NCBI RefSeq assembly: GCF_024748695.1
Contig: NZ_CP087176.1
Coordinates: forward strand, 861,501 to 925,500
Direction: 5' to 3'
Length of the DNA stretch: 64,000 nucleotides
Source of the DNA: Pseudomonas sp. B21-040
Lineage (GTDB): Bacteria > Pseudomonadota > Gammaproteobacteria > Pseudomonadales > Pseudomonadaceae
Numbering within the stretch: the first letter of the stretch is position 1; each line of letters starts with the position of its first letter. Below, in pieces: positions 1-10,141 of the stretch. The notes under the pieces are model-generated. The model ran no database searches and was not told the DNA's origin. It saw only the letters and a program-made list of their open reading frames with translations. The translations under genes were made by a program, and so were the position numbers.

Positions 1-207
1 AATGACGAAGTCACCCTGATCATCAACACCACCGAAGGCCGTCAGTCGATCGCTGATTCGTACTCCATTCGTCGTAATGCCTTGCAGCACAAGATCTACT
101 GCACCACGACTATTGCTGCTGGCGAAGCTATCTGCGAAGCGCTGAAGTTCGGTCCCGAGAAGACCGTGCGCCGCTTGCAGGATCTACACGCAGGATTGAA
201 GGCATGA
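1..207 (+). CDS. carB: Carbamoyl-phosphate synthase large subunit, C-terminal end (partial)
   Basis: Only the last 68 codons are inside the window; the frame is open from the first base and stops at TGA 205-207. The visible piece ([20 protein letters not shown], then an IRRNA segment and a RRLQDLHAG tail) is the end of the methylglyoxal-synthase-like allosteric domain of CarB. That domain binds effectors such as UMP and ornithine; the catalytic domains lie upstream. CarB makes carbamoyl phosphate from bicarbonate, ATP and glutamine-derived ammonia for pyrimidine and arginine synthesis. Its stop overlaps the greA start in ATGA, so the two are probably translationally coupled. The call rests on the tail sequence plus the carB-greA order known in Pseudomonas. 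Confidence 0.93.
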   Translation, partial: NDEVTLIINTTEGRQSIADSYSIRRNALQHKIYCTTTIAAGEAICEALKFGPEKTVRRLQDLHAGLKA

Positions 208-686
208 GCATAACCAAGTACCCAATGACTGTTCAGGGCGCTCGCGCCCTGGAAGAAGAACATACTCACCTGACCAAGGTCGTCCGTCCGAAGCTCAGCC
301 AGGACATCGGTACGGCCCGCGAGTTGGGTGACTTGAAGGAAAACGCCGAATACCACGCTGCTCGTGAGCAGCAGGGTATGGTCGAGGCGCGTATTCGTGA
401 CATCGAAGGCCGGATTCAGAATCAGGTCATCATCGACGTTACGAGCATTCCTCACACAGGCAAAGTGATTTTCGGTACCACCGTTGAGATTGCCAACGTT
501 GAGACGGATGAGCGCGTGACTTACCACATCGTTGGTGAAGACGAGGCTGATTTCAAACTGGGCAAGATTTCGGTTGGATCGCCACTGGCCCGCGCCTTGA
601 TTGCCAAGGAAGAGGGTGATGTGGTGGCGGTGAAAACGCCAAGCGGCGTCATCGAGTACGAGATTGTCGAAGTTCGCCACATCTAA
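204..686 (+). CDS. greA: Transcription elongation factor GreA
   Basis: GreA rescues backtracked RNA polymerase by stimulating cleavage of the transcript 3' end through the secondary channel. The protein has 160 residues, close to the 158 usual for the family. Residues 1-78 form the N-terminal antiparallel coiled coil with the tip motif [11 protein letters not shown]. In it Asp43 and Glu46 correspond to the acidic tip residues that hold the catalytic metal at the polymerase active site. Residues of about 85-160 form the FKBP-like domain that docks on RNA polymerase. The ATG lies in an ATGA overlap with the carB stop, so it is the last gene of the car operon. No frameshift or missing motif was seen. 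Confidence 0.96.
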   Translation: MSITKYPMTVQGARALEEEHTHLTKVVRPKLSQDIGTARELGDLKENAEYHAAREQQGMVEARIRDIEGRIQNQVIIDVTSIPHTGKVIFGTTVEIANVETDERVTYHIVGEDEADFKLGKISVGSPLARALIAKEEGDVVAVKTPSGVIEYEIVEVRHI

Positions 687-692
687 AGACCT

Positions 693-713
693 GCGCCCGC
701 TACGTGCGGGCGC
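693..713 (+). promoter_or_regulatory. Hairpin between greA and the membrane-protein start
   Basis: GCGCCCGC (693-700) and GCGGGCGC (706-713) are perfect complements around a TACGT loop. There is no T-run, so it is not a classical terminator. It sits where a ribosome-binding site would be for ATG 715 and could block initiation or mark the end of the greA message. Role is inferred from position only. Confidence 0.5.
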
Positions 714-714
714 G

Positions 715-1119
715 ATGGGTTGGCAGCTGACTCAGATGTTGTGGGTTGGCGGCCTGTGGCTGTTACACATCGGTCTGGCGCCGGCGCTGGGTCAAATAGG
801 CCTGGCGCCGCTGCTGATCGACGAAATTGCAGGCATGCTGAATGCGCTGATGGTGGGATTTGCCGCAGCGTGTGTGATTTTTCAGGCTTTGGTGCTGGTT
901 CAGACCGAGGGCCTTGCCAGTCTATGGCGCGATATTCGCGGGCAACTGCTGCTGGTGGCGCTGTATGCGTGTGCGATGTTTTTCGCGGTGCGCTTTGCTT
1001 GGCCGGATGCGGTGCGTTGGCAGGTGTTCAGCTATCTGGTGTTGGGGTTTTCCGGGCTGCTGCTGGTGTTACAACCGGTGCCAGGAGGGAGTGGCAGGGT
1101 GCGCGAGGCACACCCTTGA
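715..1119 (+). CDS. Small integral membrane protein, probably DUF4149 family
   Basis: A predicted inner-membrane protein of 134 residues, almost entirely hydrophobic with three to four likely membrane segments. The first begins LTQMLWVGGLWLLHIG; another lies near VALYACAMFFAVRFAW. Position between greA and yhbY and the opening residues fit the DUF4149-type protein found there in other pseudomonads; function is unknown. I chose ATG 715. A TTG at 664 in the same frame would add 17 residues overlapping greA and is less attractive. The ATG has no Shine-Dalgarno sequence; instead a perfect 8-bp hairpin (693-713) ends one base before it. Translation may therefore depend on readthrough from greA, or the true start may be the TTG. 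Confidence 0.72.
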   Translation: MGWQLTQMLWVGGLWLLHIGLAPALGQIGLAPLLIDEIAGMLNALMVGFAAACVIFQALVLVQTEGLASLWRDIRGQLLLVALYACAMFFAVRFAWPDAVRWQVFSYLVLGFSGLLLVLQPVPGGSGRVREAHP

Positions 1120-1128
1120 CCCTTGTCA

Positions 1129-1437
1129 TCACTTGAAGCGATGGACGTTCGACAGCTGCTTGTTGACGCTGAAGTTCTTGCGGTAAATCAGTGCCATCTT
1201 GCCGATGACTTGAACCAGATCCCCTTTGCCAACCTTGCAGAGTTCTGCAATGGTCGCCAGGCGCGATTCGCGATCGAGGATGTTGAGCTTGATTTTGATC
1301 AGCTCGTGATCCGCCAAAGCGCGTTCAAATTCGGCTAACACACCTTCAGTCAAACCGTTGTCAGCCACAATCAAAACTGGTTTCAGATGGTGGCCAATGG
1401 ATTTGTACTGTTTCTTCTGCTCTTGAGTGAGCGGCAT
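1129..1437 (-). CDS. yhbY: YhbY, CRS1-YhbY-type ribosome-assembly RNA-binding protein
   Basis: The 102-residue protein is a single CRM (CRS1-YhbY) RNA-binding domain, the normal size for bacterial YhbY. In E. coli YhbY associates with pre-50S subunits. The start MPLTQEQKKQYKSIGHHLKP is typical, and the GKGDLVQVIGK segment corresponds to the conserved GxxG-like loop of the fold. It is transcribed leftward, divergent from rlmE, with about 100 bp of shared promoter region. It converges on the small membrane-protein gene, the two ORFs being separated by only 9 bp. Family call is firm; role in 50S assembly comes from homologues. Confidence 0.92.
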   Translation of the reverse strand: MPLTQEQKKQYKSIGHHLKPVLIVADNGLTEGVLAEFERALADHELIKIKLNILDRESRLATIAELCKVGKGDLVQVIGKMALIYRKNFSVNKQLSNVHRFK

Positions 1438-1538
1438 AATCTGACCCTTTCGTCTGGATTCTGTAAAATGGCGGCCATTTTACCCGAGGGCTCGTGGATC
1501 CGCCCAATTAATCACGACCCTTATCATCGAGGTGCCCA

Positions 1539-2168
1539 ATGGCGCGTTCCAAGACAAGCCTTGGTTGGCTGAAAAGACATGTCAATGATCCCTATGTGAA
1601 GCAGGCGCAGAAGGATGGCTACCGCTCGCGTGCGAGTTACAAACTTCTGGAGGTCCAGGAGAAATACAATCTGATCCGTCCCGGCATGAGCGTTGTCGAC
1701 CTGGGTGCGGCGCCCGGGGGTTGGTCGCAGGTGACTAGCCGTCTGATCGGTGGTCAGGGGCGCCTGATCGCCTCGGACATTCTGGAAATGGACAGCATTC
1801 CGGACGTGACTTTCATCCAGGGTGACTTCACCGAGGACGGAGTGCTCGCGCGGATCCTTGAAGCCGTGGGTAATTCGCAGGTGGACCTTGTGATTTCCGA
1901 TATGGCCCCCAATATGAGTGGTACGCCTGAAGTGGACATGCCAAAAGCCATGTTTCTTTGCGAGCTGGCGCTTGATTTGGCGGAACGGATACTCAAGCCA
2001 GGTGGTAATTTCGTGATCAAGATTTTTCAGGGCGAAGGGTTTGATGTTTACCTGAAGGATGCTCGTCGGAAATTCGACAAGATCCAGATGATCAAGCCAG
2101 ACTCTTCTCGTGGCAGTTCCCGCGAGCAATACATGTTGGCTTGGGGTTACCGCGGGCGTAGTGAGTAA
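1539..2168 (+). CDS. rlmE: 23S rRNA 2'-O-ribose methyltransferase RlmE (FtsJ/RrmJ)
   Basis: SAM-dependent enzyme that methylates U2552 of 23S rRNA in the A-loop during late 50S assembly. The 209-residue length is normal. Visible elements are the SAM-binding motif [12 protein letters not shown] and the Lys-Asp-Lys-Glu catalytic tetrad at Lys35 (SYKLL), Asp121 (ISDMAPN), Lys161 (FVIKIFQG) and Glu196 (SREQYML), all present. The start ATG follows a GAGGTG stretch. The gene stands immediately upstream of ftsH, the same pairing as rrmJ-ftsH in E. coli, although here about 195 bp separate them. Confidence 0.96.
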   Translation: MARSKTSLGWLKRHVNDPYVKQAQKDGYRSRASYKLLEVQEKYNLIRPGMSVVDLGAAPGGWSQVTSRLIGGQGRLIASDILEMDSIPDVTFIQGDFTEDGVLARILEAVGNSQVDLVISDMAPNMSGTPEVDMPKAMFLCELALDLAERILKPGGNFVIKIFQGEGFDVYLKDARRKFDKIQMIKPDSSRGSSREQYMLAWGYRGRSE

Positions 2169-2362
2169 AACGAGGTTTTTTTGGCGGGGCGATAGGTTTT
2201 TCGTATTTCGCCCCGTGAGCATTAGCGAATATTGTGTAGAAAGTGTTTCACAAAGGGTTACAGACGGCGCCTGCCAGAGCCGTAGGTAATGTAGTAAGTT
2301 AGGCCGGTGAATATCATGCGAAGCGCGCGCCATTAGCGGAGCTTGCTTCAGAGGGTAGTTAA

Positions 2363-4282
2363 TTGAACGATATGGCAAAGAATCTGATCCTGTGGTTGAT
2401 CATCGCGGCTGTCCTGGTGACAGTGATGAACAACTTCTCCAGCCCTAACGAGCCGCAGACCCTCAACTATTCCGACTTCATCCAGCAGGTCAAGGATGGC
2501 AAGGTCGAGCGCGTAGCGGTTGACGGCTACGTGATTACCGGTAAACGCACCGATGGCGACAGCTTCAAGACCATTCGTCCGGCAATCCAGGACAACGGTC
2601 TGATCGGCGACCTCGTGGACAACCACGTCGTGGTCGAGGGCAAGCAGCCTGAACAGCAAAGCATCTGGACTCAACTCCTGGTCGCAAGCTTCCCGATCCT
2701 GGTGATCATCGCCGTGTTCATGTTCTTCATGCGGCAGATGCAGGGCGGAGCCGGTGGCAAGGGTGGGCCGATGAGCTTCGGCAAGAGCAAGGCGCGCCTG
2801 CTCTCTGAAGATCAGGTGAAAACCACTCTGGCTGACGTTGCCGGTTGTGACGAAGCGAAGGAAGAAGTCGGCGAATTGGTCGAGTTTCTCCGTGATCCGG
2901 GCAAATTCCAGCGCCTGGGCGGCCGTATTCCTCGTGGTGTGCTGATGGTCGGCCCTCCGGGTACCGGTAAAACCTTGCTGGCAAAGGCGATTGCCGGCGA
3001 AGCGAAAGTACCGTTCTTCACCATTTCCGGTTCCGACTTCGTTGAAATGTTTGTTGGTGTCGGTGCCAGCCGTGTTCGCGATATGTTCGAGCAGGCCAAG
3101 AAACATGCGCCATGCATCATTTTCATCGACGAAATCGACGCCGTCGGTCGCCATCGTGGCGCCGGCATGGGCGGCGGTCACGATGAGCGCGAGCAGACTC
3201 TCAACCAGTTGCTGGTGGAGATGGACGGCTTTGAAATGAATGACGGCATCATCGTTATTGCGGCAACCAACCGTCCGGACGTACTGGACCCTGCGTTGCT
3301 GCGTCCAGGCCGCTTCGACCGTCAGGTTGTGGTCGGTCTGCCGGATATTCGTGGTCGCGAACAGATTCTCAAGGTGCACATGCGTAAAGTGCCGATGGGT
3401 GACGATGTTGCTCCAGCGGTGATCGCGCGTGGTACACCAGGTTTCTCCGGTGCTGACTTGGCTAACCTGGTGAACGAAGCTTCGTTGTTCGCTGCACGTG
3501 CCGGCAAGCGCATTGTTGAAATGAAAGAGTTCGAGCTGGCGAAAGACAAGATCATGATGGGTGCCGAGCGCAAATCCATGGTCATGTCCGAGAAGGAAAA
3601 GCAGAACACCGCTTATCACGAAGCTGGCCACGCAATTGTTGGTCGTGTCGTGCCTGAGCATGATCCGGTCTATAAGGTCTCGATCATCCCGCGCGGTCGT
3701 GCGCTGGGTGTGACCATGTTCCTGCCTGAAGAAGACCGTTACAGCCTGTCCAAGCGCGCGCTGATCAGCCAGATCTGCTCGCTGTACGGTGGTCGTATCG
3801 CTGAAGAAATGACCTTGGGTTTCGATGGTGTCACCACAGGTGCGTCCAACGACATCATGCGTGCCAGCCAGATCGCGCGGAACATGGTCACCAAGTGGGG
3901 CCTGTCGGAAAAACTCGGTCCATTGATGTATGCCGAAGAAGAGGGTGAAGTATTCCTCGGTCGCGGCGGTGGCGGCCAGAGTGCAAGTTTCTCTGGTGAG
4001 ACAGCCAAGCTGATCGACTCCGAAGTGCGCAGCATCATTGACCAGTGCTACGGTACGGCCAAACAGATTCTCACGGACAACCGTGACAAGCTTGATGCCA
4101 TGGCCGATGCCTTGATGAAGTACGAGACGATCGATGCCGATCAGATCGATGACATCATGGCGGGTCGTGCGCCTCGCGAGCCTCGTGACTGGTCGGGTGG
4201 CACCGGTACTTCCGGTACACCTCCGGTGGTGCAGGATGAGCGTCCGGAAACACCGATCGGCGGTCCGGCTGCTGACGTATAA
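2363..4282 (+). CDS. ftsH: ATP-dependent zinc metalloprotease FtsH
   Basis: Membrane-anchored AAA+ protease that degrades sigma-32, LpxC and unassembled membrane proteins. Domains in order: first membrane helix (about residues 8-24), periplasmic region, second helix (about 108-128, [12 protein letters not shown]), AAA module with Walker A GPPGTGKT at about 197-204 and Walker [12 protein letters not shown], second region of homology with RPGRFDRQ, then the protease domain with zinc motif HEAGH at 419-423. Length of 639 matches the family. I kept the TTG start at 2363 because GAGGGT lies six bases upstream; the alternative ATG at 2372 would remove three residues (MND). It heads a same-strand run with folP, glmM, tpiA and secG. 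Confidence 0.97.
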   Translation: MNDMAKNLILWLIIAAVLVTVMNNFSSPNEPQTLNYSDFIQQVKDGKVERVAVDGYVITGKRTDGDSFKTIRPAIQDNGLIGDLVDNHVVVEGKQPEQQSIWTQLLVASFPILVIIAVFMFFMRQMQGGAGGKGGPMSFGKSKARLLSEDQVKTTLADVAGCDEAKEEVGELVEFLRDPGKFQRLGGRIPRGVLMVGPPGTGKTLLAKAIAGEAKVPFFTISGSDFVEMFVGVGASRVRDMFEQAKKHAPCIIFIDEIDAVGRHRGAGMGGGHDEREQTLNQLLVEMDGFEMNDGIIVIAATNRPDVLDPALLRPGRFDRQVVVGLPDIRGREQILKVHMRKVPMGDDVAPAVIARGTPGFSGADLANLVNEASLFAARAGKRIVEMKEFELAKDKIMMGAERKSMVMSEKEKQNTAYHEAGHAIVGRVVPEHDPVYKVSIIPRGRALGVTMFLPEEDRYSLSKRALISQICSLYGGRIAEEMTLGFDGVTTGASNDIMRASQIARNMVTKWGLSEKLGPLMYAEEEGEVFLGRGGGGQSASFSGETAKLIDSEVRSIIDQCYGTAKQILTDNRDKLDAMADALMKYETIDADQIDDIMAGRAPREPRDWSGGTGTSGTPPVVQDERPETPIGGPAADV

Positions 4283-4290
4283 GGTTTGAA

Positions 4291-5142
4291 ATGACTTTTG
4301 TTCCGTCTTCGACCCGGTTGCCTTGCGGCAACCGGGTTCTTGATTTGGCCCAGACGCATGTCATGGGTATCCTCAATGTCACACCCGATTCCTTTTCTGA
4401 TGGTGGCCGATACAGTCAGTTCGATGCTGCGCTGCGTCATGCCGAGTCGATGGTGGCGGCGGGTGCGACGCTGATTGATGTCGGTGGCGAATCGACCCGC
4501 CCTGGTGCCCGTGCGGTTTCACCGCTTGAGGAGCTGGAGCGCGTAGCGCCTATCGTTGAGCGAATCAATCGCGAGCTCGATGTGATTATTTCTGTCGATA
4601 CCTCCACGCCAGCGGTCATGCGTGAGACTGCGCGGTTGGGTGCGGGGTTGATCAATGATGTGCGTTCGCTGCGTCGGGACGGTGCCCTGGACGCTGCGGC
4701 GGCTACCGGGCTGCCGGTGTGTCTGATGCACATGCTCGGCGAGCCGGGCGACATGCAGAATGATCCGCACTATCAGGACGTAACCAGGGAGGTAGGCGAG
4801 TTTCTCGCCGAGCGCATGGTGCTGTGTGCATCGGTGGGTATCCCGCCAGAGCGGATTATTCTGGATCCGGGTTTTGGCTTCGCGAAGACCTTGCAGCACA
4901 ATCTAAGCTTGTTTAAGCATATGCAAGCCCTGCATGCCTTGGGGCGGCCCCTGTTGGTCGGGGTTTCGCGAAAGAGCATGATTGGTCAGGCCTTGAATCG
5001 TCCGGTTGGAGAGCGCTTGTACGGTGGTTTGGCTCTTGCGGCGCTGGCTTCGGCCAGGGGGGCGCGTATATTGCGCGTCCATGATGTAGCCGAAACAGTG
5101 GACGTGGTGCGGATGATCGCCGCGGTGGAATCAGCCGAATAA
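4291..5142 (+). CDS. folP: Dihydropteroate synthase
   Basis: Condenses 6-hydroxymethyl-7,8-dihydropterin pyrophosphate with p-aminobenzoate to dihydropteroate in folate synthesis; it is the sulfonamide target. The 283-residue TIM-barrel protein shows the first DHPS signature [14 protein letters not shown] and the second, [13 protein letters not shown]. It also has the pterin-pocket motif DPGFGFAKT and GVSRKSMIG near the end. The start lies 8 bp after the ftsH stop, and glmM follows 16 bp downstream, the classic ftsH-folP-glmM arrangement. No unusual substitutions were noticed in the visible motifs. Confidence 0.96.
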   Translation: MTFVPSSTRLPCGNRVLDLAQTHVMGILNVTPDSFSDGGRYSQFDAALRHAESMVAAGATLIDVGGESTRPGARAVSPLEELERVAPIVERINRELDVIISVDTSTPAVMRETARLGAGLINDVRSLRRDGALDAAAATGLPVCLMHMLGEPGDMQNDPHYQDVTREVGEFLAERMVLCASVGIPPERIILDPGFGFAKTLQHNLSLFKHMQALHALGRPLLVGVSRKSMIGQALNRPVGERLYGGLALAALASARGARILRVHDVAETVDVVRMIAAVESAE

Positions 5143-5158
5143 GAATGATGGAGCACTT

Positions 5159-6496
5159 ATGAGCAAAAAATACTTTGGTACTGACGGTATTCGTGGCCGT
5201 GTCGGTGAATACCCGATTACTCCTGACTTCATGCTCAAGCTGGGCTGGGCTGCTGGTATGGCGTTCCGCAAAATGGGCGCCTGCAAGGTGTTGGTTGGCA
5301 AGGACACCCGGATCTCGGGTTACATGTTTGAGTCCGCGCTTGAGGCCGGTCTGACGTCGGCAGGTGCTGATGTGATGCTCCTGGGGCCGATGCCAACTCC
5401 GGCGATCGCGTACCTGACGCGCACATTTCATGCTGAAGCCGGTATCGTGATCAGTGCCTCGCACAACCCTCACGACGACAACGGCATCAAGTTTTTCTCC
5501 GGGAAAGGTACCAAGCTTCCGGACGATATCGAGCTGATGATCGAAGAGTTGCTAGATACTCCGATGACCGTGGTTGAGTCGAGCAAAATCGGTAAAGTCT
5601 CGCGAATCAACGACGCATCGGGTCGCTACATCGAATTTTGCAAGAGCAGCGTTCCGACCGGCACCAGCTTCACTGGGCTGAAGATCGTGATCGACTGTGC
5701 CCATGGCGCGACCTACAAGGTTGCACCTAGTGTATTCCGTGAGCTTGGTGCTGAAGTCGTTGTGCTTTCCGCCCAGCCCAATGGCCTGAACATCAATGAC
5801 AACTGTGGCTCAACTCATATGGGGCAACTGCAGGCAGCGGTATTGGCCGAGCATGCCGATCTGGGTATCGCCTTTGATGGTGATGGTGATCGTGTCCTGA
5901 TGGTCGATCACACCGGTGCCATTGTTGATGGTGACGAGCTGCTGTACATCATTGCCCGCGATTTGCATGGGCGCGACAAGCTGCAAGGTGGCGTGGTTGG
6001 TACGCTGATGAGTAACCTCGGGCTGGAATTGGCCTTGGCGGACTTGTCGATTCCTTTTGTTCGCGCCAATGTTGGTGACCGTTATGTCATCGCGGACTTG
6101 CTGGAGCGTAACTGGCTGGTGGGTGGTGAAAACTCGGGTCATATCGTCTGCTTCAATCACACCACTACAGGCGATGCGATCATTGCTGCCTTGCAGGTGC
6201 TGATGGCGCTTAAAAGGCGCTCCGAGGGCCTGGCTCAGGCTCGTCAAGCGCTTCGCAAGTGCCCTCAGGTGTTGATCAATGTCCGGTTTGGCGGTGGTGC
6301 CAGCCCGCTCGATCATCCGGCGGTTAAGGAAGCCAGCGACCGTGTCACCAAGGCTATGGCGGGTCGTGGTCGTGTGCTCTTGCGCAAGTCCGGTACAGAG
6401 CCATTGGTACGTGTCATGGTCGAAGGCGAAGACGAAACGCAGGTTCGTGGTTACGCAGAAGAGCTGGCAAAACTGGTTACTGAAGTTTCTGCCTGA
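5159..6496 (+). CDS. glmM: Phosphoglucosamine mutase
   Basis: Interconverts glucosamine-6-phosphate and glucosamine-1-phosphate on the way to UDP-GlcNAc for peptidoglycan and LPS. 445 residues, the expected size. The active-site loop [10 protein letters not shown] carries the phosphoserine at Ser101. The metal-binding loop DGDGDR follows ([16 protein letters not shown]), then the sugar-binding GGENSGH and the C-terminal phosphate-binding [12 protein letters not shown]. The ATG has a GGAG ribosome site (ATGGAGCACTTATG). It is in the ftsH-folP-glmM-tpiA-secG cluster. Confidence 0.97.
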   Translation: MSKKYFGTDGIRGRVGEYPITPDFMLKLGWAAGMAFRKMGACKVLVGKDTRISGYMFESALEAGLTSAGADVMLLGPMPTPAIAYLTRTFHAEAGIVISASHNPHDDNGIKFFSGKGTKLPDDIELMIEELLDTPMTVVESSKIGKVSRINDASGRYIEFCKSSVPTGTSFTGLKIVIDCAHGATYKVAPSVFRELGAEVVVLSAQPNGLNINDNCGSTHMGQLQAAVLAEHADLGIAFDGDGDRVLMVDHTGAIVDGDELLYIIARDLHGRDKLQGGVVGTLMSNLGLELALADLSIPFVRANVGDRYVIADLLERNWLVGGENSGHIVCFNHTTTGDAIIAALQVLMALKRRSEGLAQARQALRKCPQVLINVRFGGGASPLDHPAVKEASDRVTKAMAGRGRVLLRKSGTEPLVRVMVEGEDETQVRGYAEELAKLVTEVSA

Positions 6497-6562
6497 ATTC
6501 GGCTTGCCAGCCTTGATTGTGTTGGGTAACATCTGCGCCCACTTTGACCGACGAGGTACAGC

Positions 6563-7318
6563 ATGCGTCGCCCTATGGTAGCTGGTAACTGGAAGATGCA
6601 CGGTACCCGCGCCAGCGTCGCTGAGCTGATCAACGGCCTTCGTGACTTAGCCTTGCCGAGCGGTGTTGATGTAGCGGTATTCCCGTCTTGCCTGCATATC
6701 AATCAAGTGATTGATGGCTTGCAAGGAAAGTCGATCTCGGTCGGCGCGCAGGACTCTGCGGTGGAATCCGAGCAAGGTGCGTTGACCGGTGAGGTTGCAC
6801 CGAGTCAGTTGGTGGATGCAGGTTGTTCCCTGGTGCTTGTCGGGCACTCCGAGCGCCGCCAGATAATGGGCGAGCAGGATGCAGTGCTGATTCGCAAGTT
6901 CGCAGCGGCACAGGCATCTGGCTTGATTCCGGTGTTGTGCATAGGGGAGACCCTTGAGCAGCGTGAAGCTGGGAAAACGATCGAAGTTGTCTCAGCTCAG
7001 CTGGACAGCATTATCGACGAGCTGGGTGTTGGTGTGTTTGCAAAGGCTGTGATCGCTTACGAGCCGGTCTGGGCCATTGGCACCGGGCTGACGGCTTCGC
7101 CGCAACAGGCGCAGGATGTGCATGCAGCCATTCGGGCGCAGTTGGCGGAAAAGAATTCTGAAATCGCACAAGGTGTGCGGCTTCTATACGGCGGCAGCGT
7201 GAAGGCGGCCAATGCGGTCGAACTGTTCGGCATGCCGGATATCGATGGGGGTCTCATTGGTGGGGCTTCCCTGAATGCAGATGAGTTCGGTGCGATCTGT
7301 CGCGCCGCGGGAAACTGA
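6563..7318 (+). CDS. tpiA: Triosephosphate isomerase
   Basis: Glycolytic and gluconeogenic isomerase of dihydroxyacetone phosphate and glyceraldehyde-3-phosphate. The 251-residue barrel has the catalytic set Lys11 (AGNWKMHG), His95 (VGHSERR) and Glu167 ([11 protein letters not shown]). The phosphate-binding loops [10 protein letters not shown] and GGLIGGASL are also present. The start follows a GAGG site. secG starts 4 bp after its stop, so the two are translated from one message. A normal, complete gene. Confidence 0.97.
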   Translation: MRRPMVAGNWKMHGTRASVAELINGLRDLALPSGVDVAVFPSCLHINQVIDGLQGKSISVGAQDSAVESEQGALTGEVAPSQLVDAGCSLVLVGHSERRQIMGEQDAVLIRKFAAAQASGLIPVLCIGETLEQREAGKTIEVVSAQLDSIIDELGVGVFAKAVIAYEPVWAIGTGLTASPQQAQDVHAAIRAQLAEKNSEIAQGVRLLYGGSVKAANAVELFGMPDIDGGLIGGASLNADEFGAICRAAGN

Positions 7319-7322
7319 AAAA

Positions 7323-7706
7323 ATGCTGGAAACAGTCGTAGTCGTTTTTCATCTGCTGGGTGCATTGGGCGTAGTTGCTCTGGTATTGCTACAGCAGGGT
7401 AAAGGTGCAGATGCTGGTGCGTCTTTCGGAGCAGGTGCTTCAAATACTGTGTTCGGAAGCCAAGGTTCCTCTACCTTTCTTAGTAAGTTTACTGCTATAC
7501 TTGCCGCAGGTTTCTTCATAACCAGCTTAGGGTTAGGTTACTTTGCTAAAGAGAAAGCTCACCAGCTGACTCAAGTAGGTTTGCCAAACCCAGCGGTGTT
7601 GGAAGTTCCAAAGCAACAACCGGCTTCTGATGATGTCCCGGTGCTTCAAGAGCAAAAGTCGGCTACTCCAGCGACTGACGTGCCTCCAGCTCAAGAGCAG
7701 AAGTAA
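7323..7706 (+). CDS. secG: Protein translocase subunit SecG
   Basis: Small inner-membrane partner of SecYE that assists SecA-driven protein export. The 127-residue protein has two membrane helices (about 4-23 and 52-72). Between them is the conserved linker [20 protein letters not shown], and [10 protein letters not shown] follows. The C-terminal tail after residue 75 is rich in Gln, Pro and Ala and is longer than in E. coli, as usual in Pseudomonas. The ATG at 7323 lies 4 bp after tpiA; an upstream in-frame ATG inside tpiA would lack family support. tRNA-Leu follows 22 bp after the stop and is probably processed from the same transcript, as I see no separate promoter. Confidence 0.95.
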   Translation: MLETVVVVFHLLGALGVVALVLLQQGKGADAGASFGAGASNTVFGSQGSSTFLSKFTAILAAGFFITSLGLGYFAKEKAHQLTQVGLPNPAVLEVPKQQPASDDVPVLQEQKSATPATDVPPAQEQK

Positions 7707-7728
7707 GAAGGGTTTCAAACGTAGTATT

Positions 7729-7814
7729 GCCGAGGTGGTGGAATTGGTAGACACGCAACCTTGAGGTGGTTGTGCCCATAGGGTGTAGGGGTTCGAGTCC
7801 CCTTCTCGGTACCA
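7729..7814 (+). tRNA. tRNA-Leu (anticodon GAG)
   Basis: An 86-nt class II tRNA with encoded CCA. The acceptor pairs GCCGAGG with the 3' strand ending CTCGGT, discriminator A. The anticodon arm is CAACC-TTGAGGT-GGTTG, giving GAG for CUC/CUU. A long variable arm (TGCCCATAGGGTGTA region) and the T arm with GGTTCGAGTCC follow. It lies directly behind secG. Confidence 0.97.
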
Positions 7815-7826
7815 ATTAGTCAGGAG

Positions 7827-7849
7827 AGCCCGCTGTTGCGGGCTTTCTT
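7827..7849 (+). terminator. Rho-independent terminator after tRNA-Leu
   Basis: AGCCCGC (7827-7833), loop TGTT, GCGGGCT (7838-7844), then TTCTT. Closes the secG/tRNA-Leu transcript before the promoter of the initiator tRNA. Confidence 0.85.
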
Positions 7850-7866
7850 GCAGGTGGAAGGTTACA

Positions 7867-7895
7867 TTGACCCTGTAGGGGATCGGTCGTATACT
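7867..7895 (+). promoter_or_regulatory. Sigma-70 promoter for initiator tRNA-Met (and probably rimP-nusA)
   Basis: TTGACC (7867-7872), 17-bp spacer, TATACT (7890-7895). This is the best -35/-10 pair noticed in the window. The predicted start falls a few bases before the tRNA 5' end at 7912, and a GC-rich stretch follows the -10, as in stable-RNA promoters. Confidence 0.8.
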
Positions 7896-7911
7896 TCCGC
7901 CCCAGCTTTGT

Positions 7912-7988
<77 letters not shown>

Positions 7989-7996
7989 GTTTAAGG

Positions 7997-8018
7997 AGCC
8001 CCTTTTAAGGGGCTTTTT
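7997..8018 (+). terminator. Rho-independent terminator after tRNA-fMet
   Basis: AGCCCC (7997-8002), loop TTTTAA, GGGGCT (8009-8014), then TTTT. Lies 8 bases after the tRNA CCA. Confidence 0.82.
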
Positions 8019-8063
8019 GTTAGCTGGACACTTTCAACGCCGCTGTTCGACGGCGTTTCAAGG

Positions 8064-8086
8064 ATGGGCGTTTCGCCCATTTTTTT
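8064..8086 (+). terminator. Second terminator/attenuator in the rimP leader
   Basis: ATGGGCG (8064-8070), loop TTT, CGCCCAT (8074-8080), then TTTTTT. It is 41 bp upstream of the rimP start with no gene between it and the previous terminator. A weaker AACGCCG/CGGCGTT pair (about 8035-8057) precedes it. I infer an attenuator limiting tRNA transcripts running into rimP-nusA. Confidence 0.7.
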
Positions 8087-8126
8087 ATTTTGCATAGCAT
8101 GCACATACATGCACGAGGGGGTTCAG

Positions 8127-8585
8127 GTGTCGAGCAAGCTAGAAGAGTTGCAGGCCTTGTTGGCCCCGGTGGTCGTGGCCCTGGGCTATGAATGCTGGGG
8201 TATCGAGTTTTCGGCTCAGGGTCGTCACTCGATGTTGCGCGTTTATATTGATAAAGAGGGCGGCGTGCTGGTGGACGATTGCGCCATTGTCAGCCGTCAG
8301 ATCAGCGGTGTCCTGGATGTTGAAGATCCAATCGCCGTTGAATACACCCTTGAAGTTTCCTCGCCTGGCATGGAACGCCCTCTGTTCACTATTGAGCAGT
8401 TTGCAAAATTTGCCGGTGAACAAGTGAAGATCAAGCTGCGCTCGCCTTTTGAAGGACGACGCAACTTTCAGGGCCTTCTGCGCGGTGTAGAAGAACAGGA
8501 CGTCGTGGTGCAGGTGGAAGACCATGAGTTCCTGTTGCCGATCGATATGATCGACAAGGCCAACATTATTCCCAGTTTTGACTGA
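8127..8585 (+). CDS. rimP: Ribosome maturation factor RimP
   Basis: Needed for 30S subunit maturation; binds the S12/S5 region of assembling 30S particles. 152 residues, the standard size. The N-terminal alpha/beta domain opens [20 protein letters not shown] and carries the family motif [10 protein letters not shown] near residue 95; an Sm-like C-terminal domain follows. I use GTG 8127 because a strong GAGGGGG lies 6 bases upstream and the product then matches the family start; the longer upstream frame runs back through the leader terminator. First gene of rimP-nusA-infB. Confidence 0.95.
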   Translation: MSSKLEELQALLAPVVVALGYECWGIEFSAQGRHSMLRVYIDKEGGVLVDDCAIVSRQISGVLDVEDPIAVEYTLEVSSPGMERPLFTIEQFAKFAGEQVKIKLRSPFEGRRNFQGLLRGVEEQDVVVQVEDHEFLLPIDMIDKANIIPSFD

Positions 8586-8632
8586 GACGCGGATCCCGCG
8601 GATCCAATGGCTTGCGAAAGGCGAGGCGTACG

Positions 8633-10114
8633 ATGAGCAAAGAAGTACTGCTGGTTGTTGAGTCGGTATCCAATGAAAAGGGCGTACCGGCAAACGTAAT
8701 TTTTGAAGCGCTGGAGCTGGCCCTGGCCACTGCTACCAAAAAGCGTTTCGAGGACGAAGTCGATCTGCGTGTGGAAATCAATCGCCACACCGGTGCTTAT
8801 GAGACATTCCGTCGTTGGACGGTCGTCGAAGAAGCAGATCTGGACGATCCGGCCATCGAAACCTGGCCGAGCAAGGTTGCGGAAACGCATCCTGGTGCCA
8901 AGGTTGGTGATGTAGTCGAAGAAAAGATCGAGTCCATCGAGTTCGGCCGCATCGCTGCACAGACTGCCAAGCAAGTCATTGTGCAGAAAGTTCGCGAAGC
9001 CGAGCGTGCTCAAGTCGTTGATGCCTATCGCGAGCGCCTGGGGGAAATCATCTCCGGCACCGTGAAGAAAGTGACCCGCGACAATGTGATTGTCGACCTG
9101 GGTAACAACGCTGAAGCGCTGCTGGCTCGTGAAGACATCATTTCTCGCGAAACTTTCCGTGTTGGCGTACGTCTGCGTGCGCTGCTCAAGGAAATCCGCA
9201 CCGAGAACCGCGGCCCGCAGTTGATCCTGTCGCGCACCGCGCCGGAAATGCTGATCGAGTTGTTCCGCATCGAAGTGCCGGAAATTGCTGAAGGCCTGAT
9301 CGAAGTAATGGCTGCATCCCGTGATCCGGGTTCGCGCGCCAAGATCGCGGTCCGCTCCAAGGACAAACGCATCGACCCGCAGGGCGCTTGCATCGGTATG
9401 CGCGGTTCGCGCGTCCAGGCAGTGTCGGGTGAGTTGGGCGGTGAGCGTGTGGACATCGTCCTGTGGGACGACAACCCGGCTCAGTTCGTAATCAACGCCA
9501 TGTCCCCGGCTGAAGTTGCGGCAATTATCGTTGACGAAGATGCCCATGCAATGGACATCGCCGTTGGCGCAGACAATCTGGCTCAGGCCATCGGTCGTGG
9601 TGGTCAGAACGTGCGTCTGGCTAGCCAATTGACTGGCTGGACCCTGAACGTGATGACCGAATCGGACATCCAGGCTAAGCAGCAAGCAGAAACCGGCGAC
9701 ATCCTGCGCAACTTCATCGACGAGCTGGAAGTCGACGAAGACCTGGCGCAGGTGCTGGTAGATGAAGGCTTCACCAGCCTGGAAGAGATTGCCTACGTAC
9801 CGTTGGAAGAAATGCTCAACATCGACGGCTTTGACGAAGAAACCGTCAACGAGCTTCGCGCTCGTGCCAAGGATCGTTTGTTGACCAAAGCCATCGCTAC
9901 TGAGGAAAAGCTGGCAGACGCCCATCCGGCCGAAGACCTGCTCTCGCTTGAGGGTATGGACAAGGATTTGGCGATGGAACTGGCGGTGCGCGGCGTAATT
10001 ACCCGCGAAGACCTGGCCGAGCAGTCTATTGACGACCTGCTCGACATCGACGGCATTGACGATGATCGTGCCGGCAAGTTGATCATGGCCGCCCGAGCCC
10101 ACTGGTTCGAGTAA
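8633..10114 (+). CDS. nusA: Transcription termination/antitermination factor NusA
   Basis: RNA-polymerase-associated factor acting in pausing, intrinsic termination and rRNA antitermination. The 493-residue protein shows the N-terminal polymerase-binding domain (1-125) and an S1 domain (about 130-200, [19 protein letters not shown]). Two KH domains follow, with GxxG loops at [10 protein letters not shown] and [10 protein letters not shown]. Two C-terminal acidic repeats begin [20 protein letters not shown] and [20 protein letters not shown]. The ATG follows GCGAGGCG. It is 47 bp after rimP and 27 bp before infB. Confidence 0.97.
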   Translation: MSKEVLLVVESVSNEKGVPANVIFEALELALATATKKRFEDEVDLRVEINRHTGAYETFRRWTVVEEADLDDPAIETWPSKVAETHPGAKVGDVVEEKIESIEFGRIAAQTAKQVIVQKVREAERAQVVDAYRERLGEIISGTVKKVTRDNVIVDLGNNAEALLAREDIISRETFRVGVRLRALLKEIRTENRGPQLILSRTAPEMLIELFRIEVPEIAEGLIEVMAASRDPGSRAKIAVRSKDKRIDPQGACIGMRGSRVQAVSGELGGERVDIVLWDDNPAQFVINAMSPAEVAAIIVDEDAHAMDIAVGADNLAQAIGRGGQNVRLASQLTGWTLNVMTESDIQAKQQAETGDILRNFIDELEVDEDLAQVLVDEGFTSLEEIAYVPLEEMLNIDGFDEETVNELRARAKDRLLTKAIATEEKLADAHPAEDLLSLEGMDKDLAMELAVRGVITREDLAEQSIDDLLDIDGIDDDRAGKLIMAARAHWFE

Positions 10115-10141
10115 TTAGGCGCGGCCTGAGGAGAGAAGTGC

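Noticed and set aside
2169..2362. Possible heat-shock promoter before ftsH
   Set aside because: No convincing sigma-32 pair (CTTGAAA and CCCATNT with correct spacing) was found; a GC-rich stem near 2185-2216 has no T-run. I leave the region unannotated.
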